From JAMXLO01 sp963812075 (lineage in GTDB: Bacteria; Pseudomonadota; Alphaproteobacteria; Acetobacterales; Acetobacteraceae), in contig CAWETN010000002.1 in NCBI GenBank assembly GCA_963812075.1, positions 62,001 to 126,000 on the forward strand: DNA of 64,000 nucleotides, written 5' to 3'. A program made the translations under genes and the position numbers. This document shows positions 8,618 to 17,876 of this stretch, in pieces. Position 1 is the first letter of the stretch. The number at the start of each line of letters is the position of its first letter. Below the pieces are notes generated by a model. That model was not told where the DNA came from. It did no database searches and worked only from the letters and a program-made list of their open reading frames with translations.

Positions 8618-11600
8618 TCATTCCGCCGCCAGCCGTGGCGCTTCCGCCATCTCCGCCGCCCGCGGCCAGATCGACCGACAGCAGCCGCGACACGCCGCGC
8701 TCCTGCATCGTCACGCCATACAGCCGGTCCATCCGCGCCATCGTCAGCGGGTGGTGCGTCACCACCAGGAAGCGCGTCTCGGTCTCCCGCACCACGTCCT
8801 CCATCAGGGTGCAGAACCGCTCGACATTCGCGTCGTCCAGCGGCGCGTCCACTTCGTCCAGCACGCAGACCGGTGCCGGGTTGCAGCGGAACACCGCGAA
8901 GATCAGCGACAGCGCGGTCAGCGCCTGCTCGCCGCCCGACAGCAGCGACAGTGTGGCGAGCTTCTTGCCCGGCGGCTGGGCGTAGATCTCCAGCCCGGCC
9001 TCCAGCGGGTCGTCCGAGCCGACCAGCGCCAGGTGCGCCTTGCCGCCGCCGAACATGCGGGTGAACAGCGCCTGGAAGTTGCGGTCGATCTGCTCGAACA
9101 TCGCGCCGAGCCGCTCGCGCCCCTCGCGGTTCAGGTGGCCGATCGAGCCGCGCAGCTTGGCGATCGCGGTGGTCAGCTCCTCGCGTTCGGCCGTGATGCC
9201 GGCGATCTGCTTTTCGACCGCCTCGGCCTCGACGTCGGCGCGCAGGTTGACCGGCCCCATCTCCTCGCGCTCCTTCAGCAGGCGCTCGAGCCGGCGACGC
9301 GCCTTGTCCTCCACCTCGGGCGTGACCTCCGCCGGTGGATCGGGCATCGCCGGGCTGGCGCCCAGCCGCTCGGCGATGCGCTCCGCCATCGCGCTCCAGG
9401 TCTGCTCCGCCTGGGCCGCGACACCCTCCGCGCGCACCGCCTCCTCGCGCGCGCGCCCGAGCGAGGTGTCCGCGGCGCGCGCCGACCGATCCGCTGCCTC
9501 GGCGTCCCGCACCGTCTCCGCCAGACGGTCGGCGGCGCCGCGATGATGCGCCTCTGCTGCCTCCAGCGCATCGAGGGCGCTGGCGCGTCTGGCCGCGATC
9601 CGTGCCGGCGCGGCTTCCAGCTCCGCGTGCTCTGCCTGCGCCGCCGTCCGCCGTTCGGTCAGGTCGAGGACCCGCCGCTCGGCCTCGACCGCGCGCTGCG
9701 TCCAGTCGGCGCATTCGCCGGCGATCGCCACTCGCCGCGCCGTCCGCACCGCGTGCTCGCGGGCCAGCGTCTCCTGCGCCGTCCGGGCGGTCGCCTCGGC
9801 CGAACGGGCGGCGGCCAGCTCGGCACGCGCCGCCTCGACCGCGGCCCGCAGCGCCTCCAGGTCGGGCAGCGCGGACTGCGCCTCACGCGCGTTCCGCAGG
9901 GCGCCGGCAGCCTCGTCGCGCTCGACGGTCAGGTGCTCGATCCTGGTGTCGATCGTCGCCAGCCGCGCCTCGGTCTCCGCTGACTGCGCCCGCAGGTGCT
10001 GGTGCGCCGCGCGTGCGCGCTGCAGGCGCTGCTCGGCCCCCGCCCGTCCGGATCGCGCCTGCGTCTCCGCCGCCATGGCGGCCTGGTCGGCGTCGGCAGC
10101 CGTGGTCCGTAGCTGCGCCACGGCCGTCGCCTCGTCGCGCGCCATGGCACGATCGCGCTGCAGCAGCGACAACCGGTTGCGCTGCTGCAGGCGGACTGCG
10201 GCCGCCGTCGGCGTGCCCGCCCGAATCGTGTAGCCATCCCAGCGCCACACGGCACCGGCGCGCGACACCAGTACCTGCCCCGCGGCCAGTCCGGACTGGA
10301 GTGCTTCGCCGTCCGACTCGTCCTCGACCAGCCCGGTCTGCGACAACACCCGGGCGAGTGCCGGTGGCGCCTGTACCAGGGCGGCGAACGGCGTGACGCT
10401 GCCGGGCAGTTTGGGAGCAGGGTCGAATGCCGGCAGTTGCCGCCAGTGCCGGGCCGCCTCGCGGTCCGAGGCGGACGACAGCTCCTCGCCCAACGCCGCG
10501 CCCAGCGCCGTCTCGAGGCCTGGTGGGACGCTCAGCGCATCGACCATTGGCGGCCACTGCTCGCCGTCCTTCACCGCCAGTACTTCGGCCAGCGCGTCGG
10601 CCTCGGCGCTCAGCCGGGCGAGCGCGCTGTCCGCCGCTGACTGCCGCTCCCGCGCCGCCGCCAGCGCCGGTCCGGTCTCCGTCCTCACCTGTTCGGCCGC
10701 GGCCAATGCCGCGTTTGCCGCCGCCAGCGTGGCCTCCGCAGCCGACTCCTCCGCGCCCGCCGCCGCGAGCGCCGCCGGATCGACCGACCGCTCCGCCACC
10801 CGGTCCCGCTCGACCCGGACCTGGCCGAACTGCTCCTCCAGTCGCCGCAGGCGCTGCTCGCACTCGGCCAGCCGCCGGGTCACGGCCTGGGCGCGGGCGC
10901 CGGCTTCCGCCGCCGCCTCGGTCGCGCGATTCGCCGCCGCCTCGGCGAGGCGGACGGCGTCGGTTGCCTGGGCGGCGCCAGCTTCAGCCGTCTGCGCGCG
11001 CTGTGCGTGCCCGCTCTCGGCCTCCGCAAGGGCGGAATCTTCCGCCGCAAGCCGCGACCTGGCCGCCTGGGAATCCGCCCTGAGCTGTTCCGCGTGCGCC
11101 AGGTCGTTCCCAAGCTGGGCCAACCGGGTGCCGGCGTCCGCCAGCGCCGCCTGAGCGCGCGCCTCCTCGGCGGCGATCTGCTCCTGCGCCACGCGGTGGC
11201 GCTCCAGCGCCGTGCGCGAATCCGACTCGGCGGCGCGCAGCGGGGGCAGCGCCGCGGCTGTCTCCGTCGCCTGCCGTGCGGCCCGGGTCGCGGCCTCGGT
11301 GGCAGAGGCGACGGCGAGCCGCGCCGTGTGCAGCGCAGCCTCCGCCTCCGACCGCATGGCATCGGCGGCGGCCCGCTGGATCGCCAGGAGCTCCGCCTCC
11401 GCCTGCCGGATCGCGCCGGAGATGTTGCGGTAGCGGCTCGCCTGCCGCGCCTGGCGCTTCAGCGCGCCCAAGCTGCACCTCGAGCTGGCCGCGCAGGTCG
11501 TCGGCCCGCGCCAGGTTCGCCTCGGCGGCCCGCAGCTTGAGCTCCGCTTCGTGCCGCCGCGCATGCAGGCCGGTGATTCCTGCGGCTTCCTCGAGCACGG

Positions 11601-12090
11601 CGCGGCGATCCTCAGGTTTCGCGGTCACCAGGGTGCCGACGCGTCCCTGGCTCACCATGCCCGAGGCATGCGCGCCGGTCGCCAGGTCGGCGAACAGCGT
11701 TTGCACGTCCCGCGCGCGCACCTCCTTGCCGTTCACCCGGTATGCACTGCCGGCGCCGCGCTCGATCCGCCGCACCACCTCCAGTTCCGCCTGTTCGTGG
11801 AACGGCGGCGGCACGGCGCCCGCCGTGTCGTCCAGCGTCAGCGTCACCTCGGCCAGGTTGCGTGACGGACGCCCGGCGGTGCCGGCGAAGATCACGTCGT
11901 CCATCTCACCGGCGCGCAGCGAGCGGGTGCTCTGCTCGCCCATCGCCCAGCGCAGCGCTTCGACCACGTTCGACTTGCCACAGCCATTCGGCCCGACAAT
12001 CCCGGTGAGCCCCGGATGGATCTCCAGACTGACCGGTTCGGCGAAGCTCTTGAAGCCGGCGATTTGCATGCGGCTGAAGCGGACGGACAA
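8618..12090 (-). CDS. smc: Chromosome segregation protein SMC (two frame changes)
   Basis: The reconstructed product is about 1,157 residues, normal for bacterial SMC. The N-terminal ATPase head has FKSFAEPVSLEI and the Walker A IVGPNGCGKSN. Two very long Ala/Glu/Arg coiled-coil arms flank a hinge around residues 500-620. The C-terminal head has the signature LSLLSGGEQALTALSL and the Walker B CVLDEVDAPLDD. The start is probably TTG. One extra base near 11478 separates the head from the arm. A second near 8640 explains why the end runs on instead of closing at a TGA after LAAE. SMC condenses and segregates DNA with ScpAB. It is cotranscribed after dciA and two DsbA-like genes. Confidence 0.92.
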
Positions 12091-12104
12091 CTGAGACCCT
12101 TTCG

Positions 12105-12686
12105 CTAACTTCCTAGAATTGTAGCAAATTGCCCGGGCGACATAGCACCCGAATGGAGCTTGCCGTCAATGATGAAGCTGGGTGTTGCAGTCACGCGCCA
12201 GCGCTGTTCGGCGGTCAGCGCCCGCTGCACGATCCAGTCCTGCAGTCCGGCGTCATCGAGCGCACGGTCGAAGGTGGGACGGTCCATTCCGGCGTCGCCC
12301 GCCAGCGGCCAGAGCGAATCGGCCACGCTGCCGGCGCCGAACACCCAGCGGTCCTGGTTCTCGAACAACGTGTCGATGAACCTCGGGTAGCGCTCGACCG
12401 GCAGGTAGCGTGCGACCATGGCAGCTTGGAGCGCCGCCTTGTCGGTCGGGAAGTCGTAGAACACCCAGCGCAGCCGGCCAGGGACGACGAAACGCGTCCG
12501 GATCTCCGGCAGCGACTTCAGGGCGAACTCGGCGCAGTGCGGGCAGCTTAGTGAAAAGCACTCGACCGCGGTCTGCCGCGCCTTGTCGCTGCCCATGCTG
12601 CGCTCGCCCCTGACCGCGTCCTCGGCGGCCGCCAGCAACGGCGGGGCGATAGCCAGGTAGAGTAGTTCCCTGCGCAGCACTGCCAT
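12105..12686 (-). CDS. DsbA-family thioredoxin domain protein (CPHC)
   Basis: A 193-residue thioredoxin-fold protein with the active site SCPHC near residue 48, the same dipeptide as E. coli DsbA. The helical insert contains VFYDFPTDKAALQAA, and the cis-proline loop is VTATPSFII. The N-terminal 20 residues (MAVLRRELLYLAIAPPLL) look like a signal peptide, so the protein is probably periplasmic and oxidises thiols in exported proteins. It lies 14 bases upstream of the smc start and 49 bases downstream of a paralogue of similar length, indicating an operon and a local duplication. Confidence 0.88.
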   Translation of the reverse strand: MAVLRRELLYLAIAPPLLAAAEDAVRGERSMGSDKARQTAVECFSLSCPHCAEFALKSLPEIRTRFVVPGRLRWVFYDFPTDKAALQAAMVARYLPVERYPRFIDTLFENQDRWVFGAGSVADSLWPLAGDAGMDRPTFDRALDDAGLQDWIVQRALTAEQRWRVTATPSFIIDGKLHSGAMSPGQFATILGS

Positions 12687-12735
12687 GTCTGCCCCTGGAT
12701 CCCGTAGGTACCCAGCGCTCCGGCAGGCTGCCCGG

Positions 12736-13374
12736 CTACACCTGTGGCAGCAGCTTGCGGAACGCTTCGTAGTTCATCTCGCCAGCGTACTTCTGACCGT
12801 TGATCACGAAACTCGGAGTCGAGTCGATCTGCCATTTGTCCCGGTCGGCCTGCTGCTGCTGGAGGATCCAGTCCCGCAGGTTGGTGTCGGCGAGTGCCTT
12901 GTCGAACGTCGCCCGGTTCATGCCGGCCAGCGCCGCCAGCTTCCAGATCTCCTCGGTGCTGTTGGCGTTGCGCGCGAAGGCCCAGCGGTCCTGAGTGGCA
13001 AACAGCGCCTTGACGAACGGGTAGTACTGCGCCGGCGGCAGAGAGCGCGCGACCACGGCGGCGCTCAGCGCCACCTGGTCCAGCGGGAAGTCGTGAAAGA
13101 CGAAGCGGACCTTCCCCGGCTCGATCAGGTCCTTCTCGATGTCGACCATCGTGGTGCGGGCAAAGGCGGCGCAGTGGGTGCAGGTCAGCGAGAAGAACTC
13201 CTGCACCGTCACCTTGGCCGCGGGATCGCCCAGCGAGCGTTCGGCCTTGCGGCCTTCCTCCGGGTCGGGGGCGGTGGTCTGCGCCCGTGCGGGCGCGATG
13301 CGGCTCGGGCCTCCGACGGCAAAGGCTGCGACGCCGCTGGCGGCGGCCAGGGCGGAACGGCGGGTCAGGATCAT
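12736..13374 (-). CDS. DsbA-family thioredoxin domain protein (CTHC)
   Basis: A 212-residue paralogue of the next gene, with active site LTCTHCAAF near residue 66 and cis-proline loop IDSTPSFVI. The N-terminus TRRSALAAASGVAAFAVGG resembles a Tat or Sec signal, with cleavage after ARA. CTHC differs from the CPHC of its neighbour, which should shift the redox potential, so the pair may divide oxidase and reductase or substrate roles. It starts 3 bases after the dciA stop. DsbA-like proteins in this exact position between dciA and smc are common in Alphaproteobacteria. Confidence 0.9.
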   Translation of the reverse strand: MILTRRSALAAASGVAAFAVGGPSRIAPARAQTTAPDPEEGRKAERSLGDPAAKVTVQEFFSLTCTHCAAFARTTMVDIEKDLIEPGKVRFVFHDFPLDQVALSAAVVARSLPPAQYYPFVKALFATQDRWAFARNANSTEEIWKLAALAGMNRATFDKALADTNLRDWILQQQQADRDKWQIDSTPSFVINGQKYAGEMNYEAFRKLLPQV

Positions 13375-13377
13375 GGT

Positions 13378-13845
13378 TTACCTCGATCGGTTGGGGGACG
13401 TGAGCAGGGCGTGGCCCAGCGCGGCCAGCGCATCGCGCAGATTGCCCTCGGGGACCAGGGCGACGGCGGCGGACACTGCTGCCTGCTGTGCCGGGCTGAC
13501 CGTTGCCTGAGCCGGCGCGCGCACCGGGGGTGCCTCCAGGGTCTGCACGAAGCGCAGCGCGGTCACGGCCGGCGTGCCGAGATGGCCGTTGATGCGCGCG
13601 ATCACCTCGCCGGACAGGTGCTGCAACTCCATGGCGATGGGTCCGCTGCAGGCGATGGTGAGCGTGCCGGCCGCCAGCCGCCGCGGCACGGTCACTGCCG
13701 CGATCGCCGGCCCGACGATCGCCGGCCAGTCCGCCAGTACCTGGGCCGTCGCCGGCGCGCGTCGGCGGAAGGCGGGCCGGGCCAGCCGTGGCACCAGCGC
13801 GCCGATGGGCCGCGGCCCATAGACATGCCGTTCGTCGCTGGCCAT
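13378..13845 (-). CDS. dciA: DUF721 protein, DciA-like helicase loader
   Basis: A 155-residue protein with the DUF721 core: LADWPAIVGPAIAAVTVPRRL, then GTLTIACSGPIAMELQHL, then INGHLG. DciA-type proteins load the replicative helicase DnaB in bacteria that lack DnaC. The start ATG gives MASDERHVYG and lies 10 bases from the divergent mutY GTG. An in-frame ATG 39 bases upstream would overlap mutY and is less likely. It heads the operon continuing into two DsbA-like genes and smc. The gene symbol rests on the DUF721 resemblance. Confidence 0.8.
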   Translation of the reverse strand: MASDERHVYGPRPIGALVPRLARPAFRRRAPATAQVLADWPAIVGPAIAAVTVPRRLAAGTLTIACSGPIAMELQHLSGEVIARINGHLGTPAVTALRFVQTLEAPPVRAPAQATVSPAQQAAVSAAVALVPEGNLRDALAALGHALLTSPNRSR

Positions 13846-13855
13846 ACCGCCGTCT

Positions 13856-14902
13856 GTGAGTTTTTCCGCCACCGCTCTCCTCACCTGGTACGATCGGCAT
13901 CGCCGGTCGCTGCCCTGGCGGTCCGGCCCGGGCGAGACGCCCGAGCCTTACCACGTCTGGCTCAGCGAGATCATGCTGCAGCAGACCACCGTTACGGCGA
14001 CGATACCGTACTATGAAAGATTTCTCAGGCGGTTCCCGACGGTGCAGGCGTTGGCCGCCGCCCCGCTCGAGGACGTGCTCGCCGCCTGGGCCGGCCTCGG
14101 TTACTACGCCCGCGCGCGCAACCTGCACGCCTGCGCCCGGGCGGTGGTCGCGGCAGGTGGATTCCCGCGTGATCCGGCGGATCTGCGCGCGCTGCCGGGC
14201 ATCGGCGAGTATACCGCTGCGGCGGTCGCCGCGATCGCCTTCGATGCGCCGATGGTGCCGGTGGACGGCAATGTAGAGCGCGTCGTGGCGCGGCTGTTCG
14301 CGGTGACGGAGGCGTTGCCGCACACCAGGCCATCGCTGCGCGGACTGGCGGAGCAGCTGGGTCGCGATCCGGCTGCCCGGGCACGACCCTCCGACTTCGC
14401 CCAGGCATTGTTCGACCTCGGCGCCACCGTGTGCACGCCGGCGAGGCCGGCCTGCGCGCTCTGTCCGTGGACGGCGGCGTGCGCCGGTCGCCGCGCCGGC
14501 ATCGCCGCCGACCTGCCGCGCAAGGCGGCGCGGCGCCAACGGCCGCTGCGGCACGGGGTGCACTTCTGGCTCACCGACGCCGCCGGCAATGTGCTGTTGC
14601 GCCGACGCCCGCCCGAGGGCTTGCTCGGCGGCATGACCGAACTGCCCGGAACGGCGTGGCGTGCGGCGCGGTGGCAGCCGGAAGAGGCGCTGTCCCTGGC
14701 GCCCATGCGGGCTGAATGGCGGCCGGCGGGCCAGGTACGCCATGGCTTCACTCATTTCGAGCTCAACATCGACCTGTTCGCCGCCATGGTCCCGCGCATC
14801 GAGGCGCCGGGCTTCGCCCGCCCGATCGCCGCGCTGGCGCAGGAAGCGCTGCCGTCGGTGATGCGAAAGTGCATCCGCATGGCAGGGACCGCGCGCACTT
14901 AG
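13856..14902 (+). CDS. mutY: A/G-specific adenine DNA glycosylase
   Basis: A 348-residue MutY. The catalytic Glu is in SEIMLQQTTV; the helix-hairpin-helix LPGIGEYTAAAVAAIAF is followed by the catalytic Asp in VPVDGNVERV. The [4Fe-4S] loop has spacing C-x6-C-x2-C-x5-C within CTPARPACALCPWTAAC. A C-terminal NUDIX-like domain ends with HGFTHFELNIDLF, which recognises 8-oxoguanine. MutY removes adenine mispaired with oxidised guanine. The start is GTG, 10 bases from the divergent dciA start, so each promoter must overlap the other gene's leader. Confidence 0.95.
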   Translation: MSFSATALLTWYDRHRRSLPWRSGPGETPEPYHVWLSEIMLQQTTVTATIPYYERFLRRFPTVQALAAAPLEDVLAAWAGLGYYARARNLHACARAVVAAGGFPRDPADLRALPGIGEYTAAAVAAIAFDAPMVPVDGNVERVVARLFAVTEALPHTRPSLRGLAEQLGRDPAARARPSDFAQALFDLGATVCTPARPACALCPWTAACAGRRAGIAADLPRKAARRQRPLRHGVHFWLTDAAGNVLLRRRPPEGLLGGMTELPGTAWRAARWQPEEALSLAPMRAEWRPAGQVRHGFTHFELNIDLFAAMVPRIEAPGFARPIAALAQEALPSVMRKCIRMAGTART

Positions 14903-14988
14903 CGAAATCTTCAGTAGCTTGCCCGATCGTGCGCGGCATCGTCCTCGACAGGCGCGGTCTCGTCGAGGTCTTTGCGCGAGGATGCCCA

Positions 14989-17337
14989 ATGCGACAAATC
15001 GTACGTTCGATCGCTACGTGGTCGATCAAGACCAAGCTGCTTGCCGGCTTTGCCTGCGTGCTGGCCATCCTGCTGGCGGTGGCGGGCATCGGCTACTATC
15101 GCTTCCTCGGCGTCGCAGACTTGCTGCAGGACTACGTGCAGCGCGTCGGCGTCGTGACCGCCAGCCGCGACATCAATCAGGACTTCTCGGAATTGCGCCG
15201 GCATGTGCGCGAGTTCGCCATCACTGGCAATCCCGACGAAGCGACGGCCGCCGAGACCGGGGCCGAACAGGTGGAGAAGGGTATCGCCAAGGGAGTTGCC
15301 ATCACGCGCAACCCCGAGCGGCACCGTCGCATGGAGGAGATCGCCGCGCAGTTTGCCGACTACCGCAAGGGGATGAATACGGCATTCGGGCTGCGGCGCG
15401 ACCTCGACAAGCTGGTGGCCGTCTCGTTGGATCCGATCGGTACCGCCGCACGCGCCGACTTCGACGCGCTGATTGCCAATGCCGCGCGGAGCGAGAATGT
15501 GGAGCTGACGCGCATTGCACAGCAGGCGCAGCAGTCGCTGATGCTGCTTCGCCTCAACTCCGGCAAGGTCATCGACCGGCAGCGGGACGACGCCGCTGCA
15601 AAGAAGGTGACGCTGGCGCAGGCCGACCTGACCAAGCTCATGGCGATGCTCGATGCGGCGACAGCGGGTTCCGGCAACAGACCGGCGTTCGACACCCTGC
15701 GTGGGCACGTGGCGGACTACGAGAAGGCCTACCGCGAAGGCCTGCAACTGAAGGCAAGGCTGGACGAGAGGGTCAGCGTTGCCATGAAGCCGGAAGCCGA
15801 GAAGCTGGCGAACGCGGCGGCCGCGGTGAAGGAGTTGGGAACCGCTGAGCAGCAGGCCATCGAAGCGGCCACGCTGGATGCGATCGGCGCGACCCAGAAC
15901 CTGCTGATCGCGTTGGCGGCAGGCGGCCTGGTGCTCGGGTTCGCGGTGGCGTGGCTGATCGGCGGTGGCGTCTCGCGCCCGGTGCTGCGCATCACCGAGG
16001 CGATGCACCGGCTGGCGTCCGGTGACCTCGAGGCCGAGATCCCGGCGCTTGATCGCACCGACGAGGTCGGGCGGATGGCGCAGGCGATGAAGGTGTTCCG
16101 GCAGAACGCGCAGGAGGCGCGCCGGCTCGAAGGCGAGGCACAGCGCGTGCGCGCCGCGAAGGACCGGCGGCAGACGGCGATGGACCAGTGCACGCAGGAC
16201 TTCGGCGCTTCCGCGTCCGGCGTGATGGTCATGCTGGAGGGCTCCGCGGACACCATGCGCAAGACGGCCGACAACATGGCGCAGGCGGCGCGGCAGACGC
16301 GCGACACCGCGGCGCAGACCGCGGCGAACGCGGCGACCTCGGCGCAGAACCTGGGCTCGGTGGCGGCGGCGGCCGAAGAGATGTCGGCCTCGATCCACGA
16401 GATCAGCGCGCAGGTCGCGCGGGCGACGCGTGCCGCGCAGGAGGCGGTGGAGCGGGCGTCGGTGACCGATGCGAAGGTGGGCGGCATGGCGACCGCGGCC
16501 GAGCGTGTGGGTGATGTGGTGCGGCTGATTTCCGACATCGCCGGGCAGACCAACCTGCTGGCGCTCAACGCCACCATCGAGGCGGCGCGGGCCGGCGAGG
16601 CGGGCAAGGGCTTTGCTGTCGTCGCCGGCGAGGTGAAGGCGCTCGCCGCGCAGACCGCCAAGGCGACCGAGGAGATCGCCTCGCAGATCGGTGCCATCCG
16701 TGGCGCCACCAGCGAGGCGGTGAGCGCGGTGCACGAGGTAAGCACGGCGATCGGCCAGGTGAGCGAGGTGGCTGCGGCGATCGCCGCCGCGGTCGAGGAG
16801 CAGTCGGCGACGACGCGCGAGATCGCCGCCAGCGTGCAGACCGTCACCGAGGCGACGCAGCAGGCGTCCCAGGCCATGCAGGACGTGGCGTCGGTCTCGG
16901 AGACTGCCGAGGCATCCAGCCAGAGCGTGCTGCAGAACGCCGGTGAGGTGGGCAAGACGGCCGATGTGCTGCGAACCGAGTTGTCGCTGTTCCTGCAGGC
17001 GATGGCGAAGACCGACGAAGAGGACCGTCGCCGCTACGAACGTATCGACGGCCACGGTGCGGCAGCGACGCTGCGCATGGCGGGACGCGACGCGATCAGG
17101 GCGACGATCACCGACATCTCGCGCGGCGGCGTGGCAGTGCGGTGCGACTGGTCGGCGCCGGCCGGAACCGAGGTGCAGGTAGAGCTGCCCGGCACCAATG
17201 CAGCGGTGTCGGCGCGGGTGGTGCGCGCCGAGCGAGGCCTGCTGGTGCTGGCCTTCCGCCAGGAGCAGGCGATGCTGCGCTCGATCGATGCGGCACTGGA
17301 GCAGATCGGCGGCAACACGAGAGCGGCGGCGGCATGA
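14989..17337 (+). CDS. Methyl-accepting chemotaxis protein with C-terminal PilZ domain
   Basis: A 782-residue membrane chemoreceptor. TM1 is at about residues 17-37. A long helical periplasmic sensor of about 260 residues follows, then TM2 near 305-325 and a HAMP domain (RPVLRITEAMHRLASGDLEAEI). The signalling coiled coil carries the hairpin tip LLALNATIEAARAGEAGKGF near 520. The last 110 residues form a PilZ domain: RRRYER near 680 and DISRGG near 709, the two c-di-GMP-binding motifs. The start has GAGGA seven bases upstream. It is first of three genes with a secreted Cache protein and a shorter paralogue, and probably couples chemotaxis to c-di-GMP. Confidence 0.92.
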   Translation: MRQIVRSIATWSIKTKLLAGFACVLAILLAVAGIGYYRFLGVADLLQDYVQRVGVVTASRDINQDFSELRRHVREFAITGNPDEATAAETGAEQVEKGIAKGVAITRNPERHRRMEEIAAQFADYRKGMNTAFGLRRDLDKLVAVSLDPIGTAARADFDALIANAARSENVELTRIAQQAQQSLMLLRLNSGKVIDRQRDDAAAKKVTLAQADLTKLMAMLDAATAGSGNRPAFDTLRGHVADYEKAYREGLQLKARLDERVSVAMKPEAEKLANAAAAVKELGTAEQQAIEAATLDAIGATQNLLIALAAGGLVLGFAVAWLIGGGVSRPVLRITEAMHRLASGDLEAEIPALDRTDEVGRMAQAMKVFRQNAQEARRLEGEAQRVRAAKDRRQTAMDQCTQDFGASASGVMVMLEGSADTMRKTADNMAQAARQTRDTAAQTAANAATSAQNLGSVAAAAEEMSASIHEISAQVARATRAAQEAVERASVTDAKVGGMATAAERVGDVVRLISDIAGQTNLLALNATIEAARAGEAGKGFAVVAGEVKALAAQTAKATEEIASQIGAIRGATSEAVSAVHEVSTAIGQVSEVAAAIAAAVEEQSATTREIAASVQTVTEATQQASQAMQDVASVSETAEASSQSVLQNAGEVGKTADVLRTELSLFLQAMAKTDEEDRRRYERIDGHGAAATLRMAGRDAIRATITDISRGGVAVRCDWSAPAGTEVQVELPGTNAAVSARVVRAERGLLVLAFRQEQAMLRSIDAALEQIGGNTRAAAA

Positions 17338-17401
17338 GGCGTCAAGCAAGTCTTAACCCGTGCGTGAGGTAATCCACGTGTCCGAAACGAAGAGGTTCCT
17401 G

Positions 17402-17851
17402 ATGAAAGCGATCCTGGCCTGCCTGCCATTGACGGCTGCGTTGCTGTTCGCCCCGGTCGCCCACGCCGCCGGCCTGGCTTCACCCGACGACGCCAAGGCG
17501 ATGGCGACCAAGGCGGCCGAATACCTGAAGTCTGTCGGACCCGAGAAGGCGTTCGCGGAGTTCGACGCCAAGGACGGCCCGTGGCACGACCGCGATCTCT
17601 ACGTCACGGTGCAGGATTCCAAGGGCGTGATGGTGGCGCACGGCACCAACGGCGGGCTGATCGGCAAGTCCGTCATCGACCTGAAGGACGTTGATGGCAA
17701 GCCGTTCAATCGCGACGTCCAGGCAATCAAGGAATCCGCCTGGATCGACTACAAGTGGCAGAATCCAGCGACCAAGGCGGTGGAGGCGAAGACCTCGTAC
17801 CAGGTGCGCGTCGGCGAGTACATCGTCGGTGTCGGCGCCTACGCGAAGTGA
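17402..17851 (+). CDS. Secreted single-Cache-domain protein
   Basis: A 149-residue protein with a Sec signal peptide (MKAILACLPLTAALLFAP, cleavage after AHA) and a mature domain typical of small Cache sensors: KDGPWHDRDLYVTVQD, VMVAHGTNGGLIGKS, KDVDGKPFNRD, then VRVGEYIVGVGAY. Cache domains bind small organic ligands. This one has no membrane anchor or output domain, so it would act as a free periplasmic protein. The start ATG with AAGAGG upstream is preferred over a GTG 42 bases earlier. It lies between two chemoreceptors (63 and 25 bases away), suggesting it hands ligand or signal to them. That link is inferred. Confidence 0.85.
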   Translation: MKAILACLPLTAALLFAPVAHAAGLASPDDAKAMATKAAEYLKSVGPEKAFAEFDAKDGPWHDRDLYVTVQDSKGVMVAHGTNGGLIGKSVIDLKDVDGKPFNRDVQAIKESAWIDYKWQNPATKAVEAKTSYQVRVGEYIVGVGAYAK

Positions 17852-17876
17852 TTCAATCCAGCGGCGAGGCTGCGCC

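Noticed and set aside
14911..17349. 812-codon minus-strand frame opposite the first chemoreceptor
   Set aside because: Composition is that of antisense codons (Arg, His, Leu, Gly) and the plus strand encodes a complete receptor.
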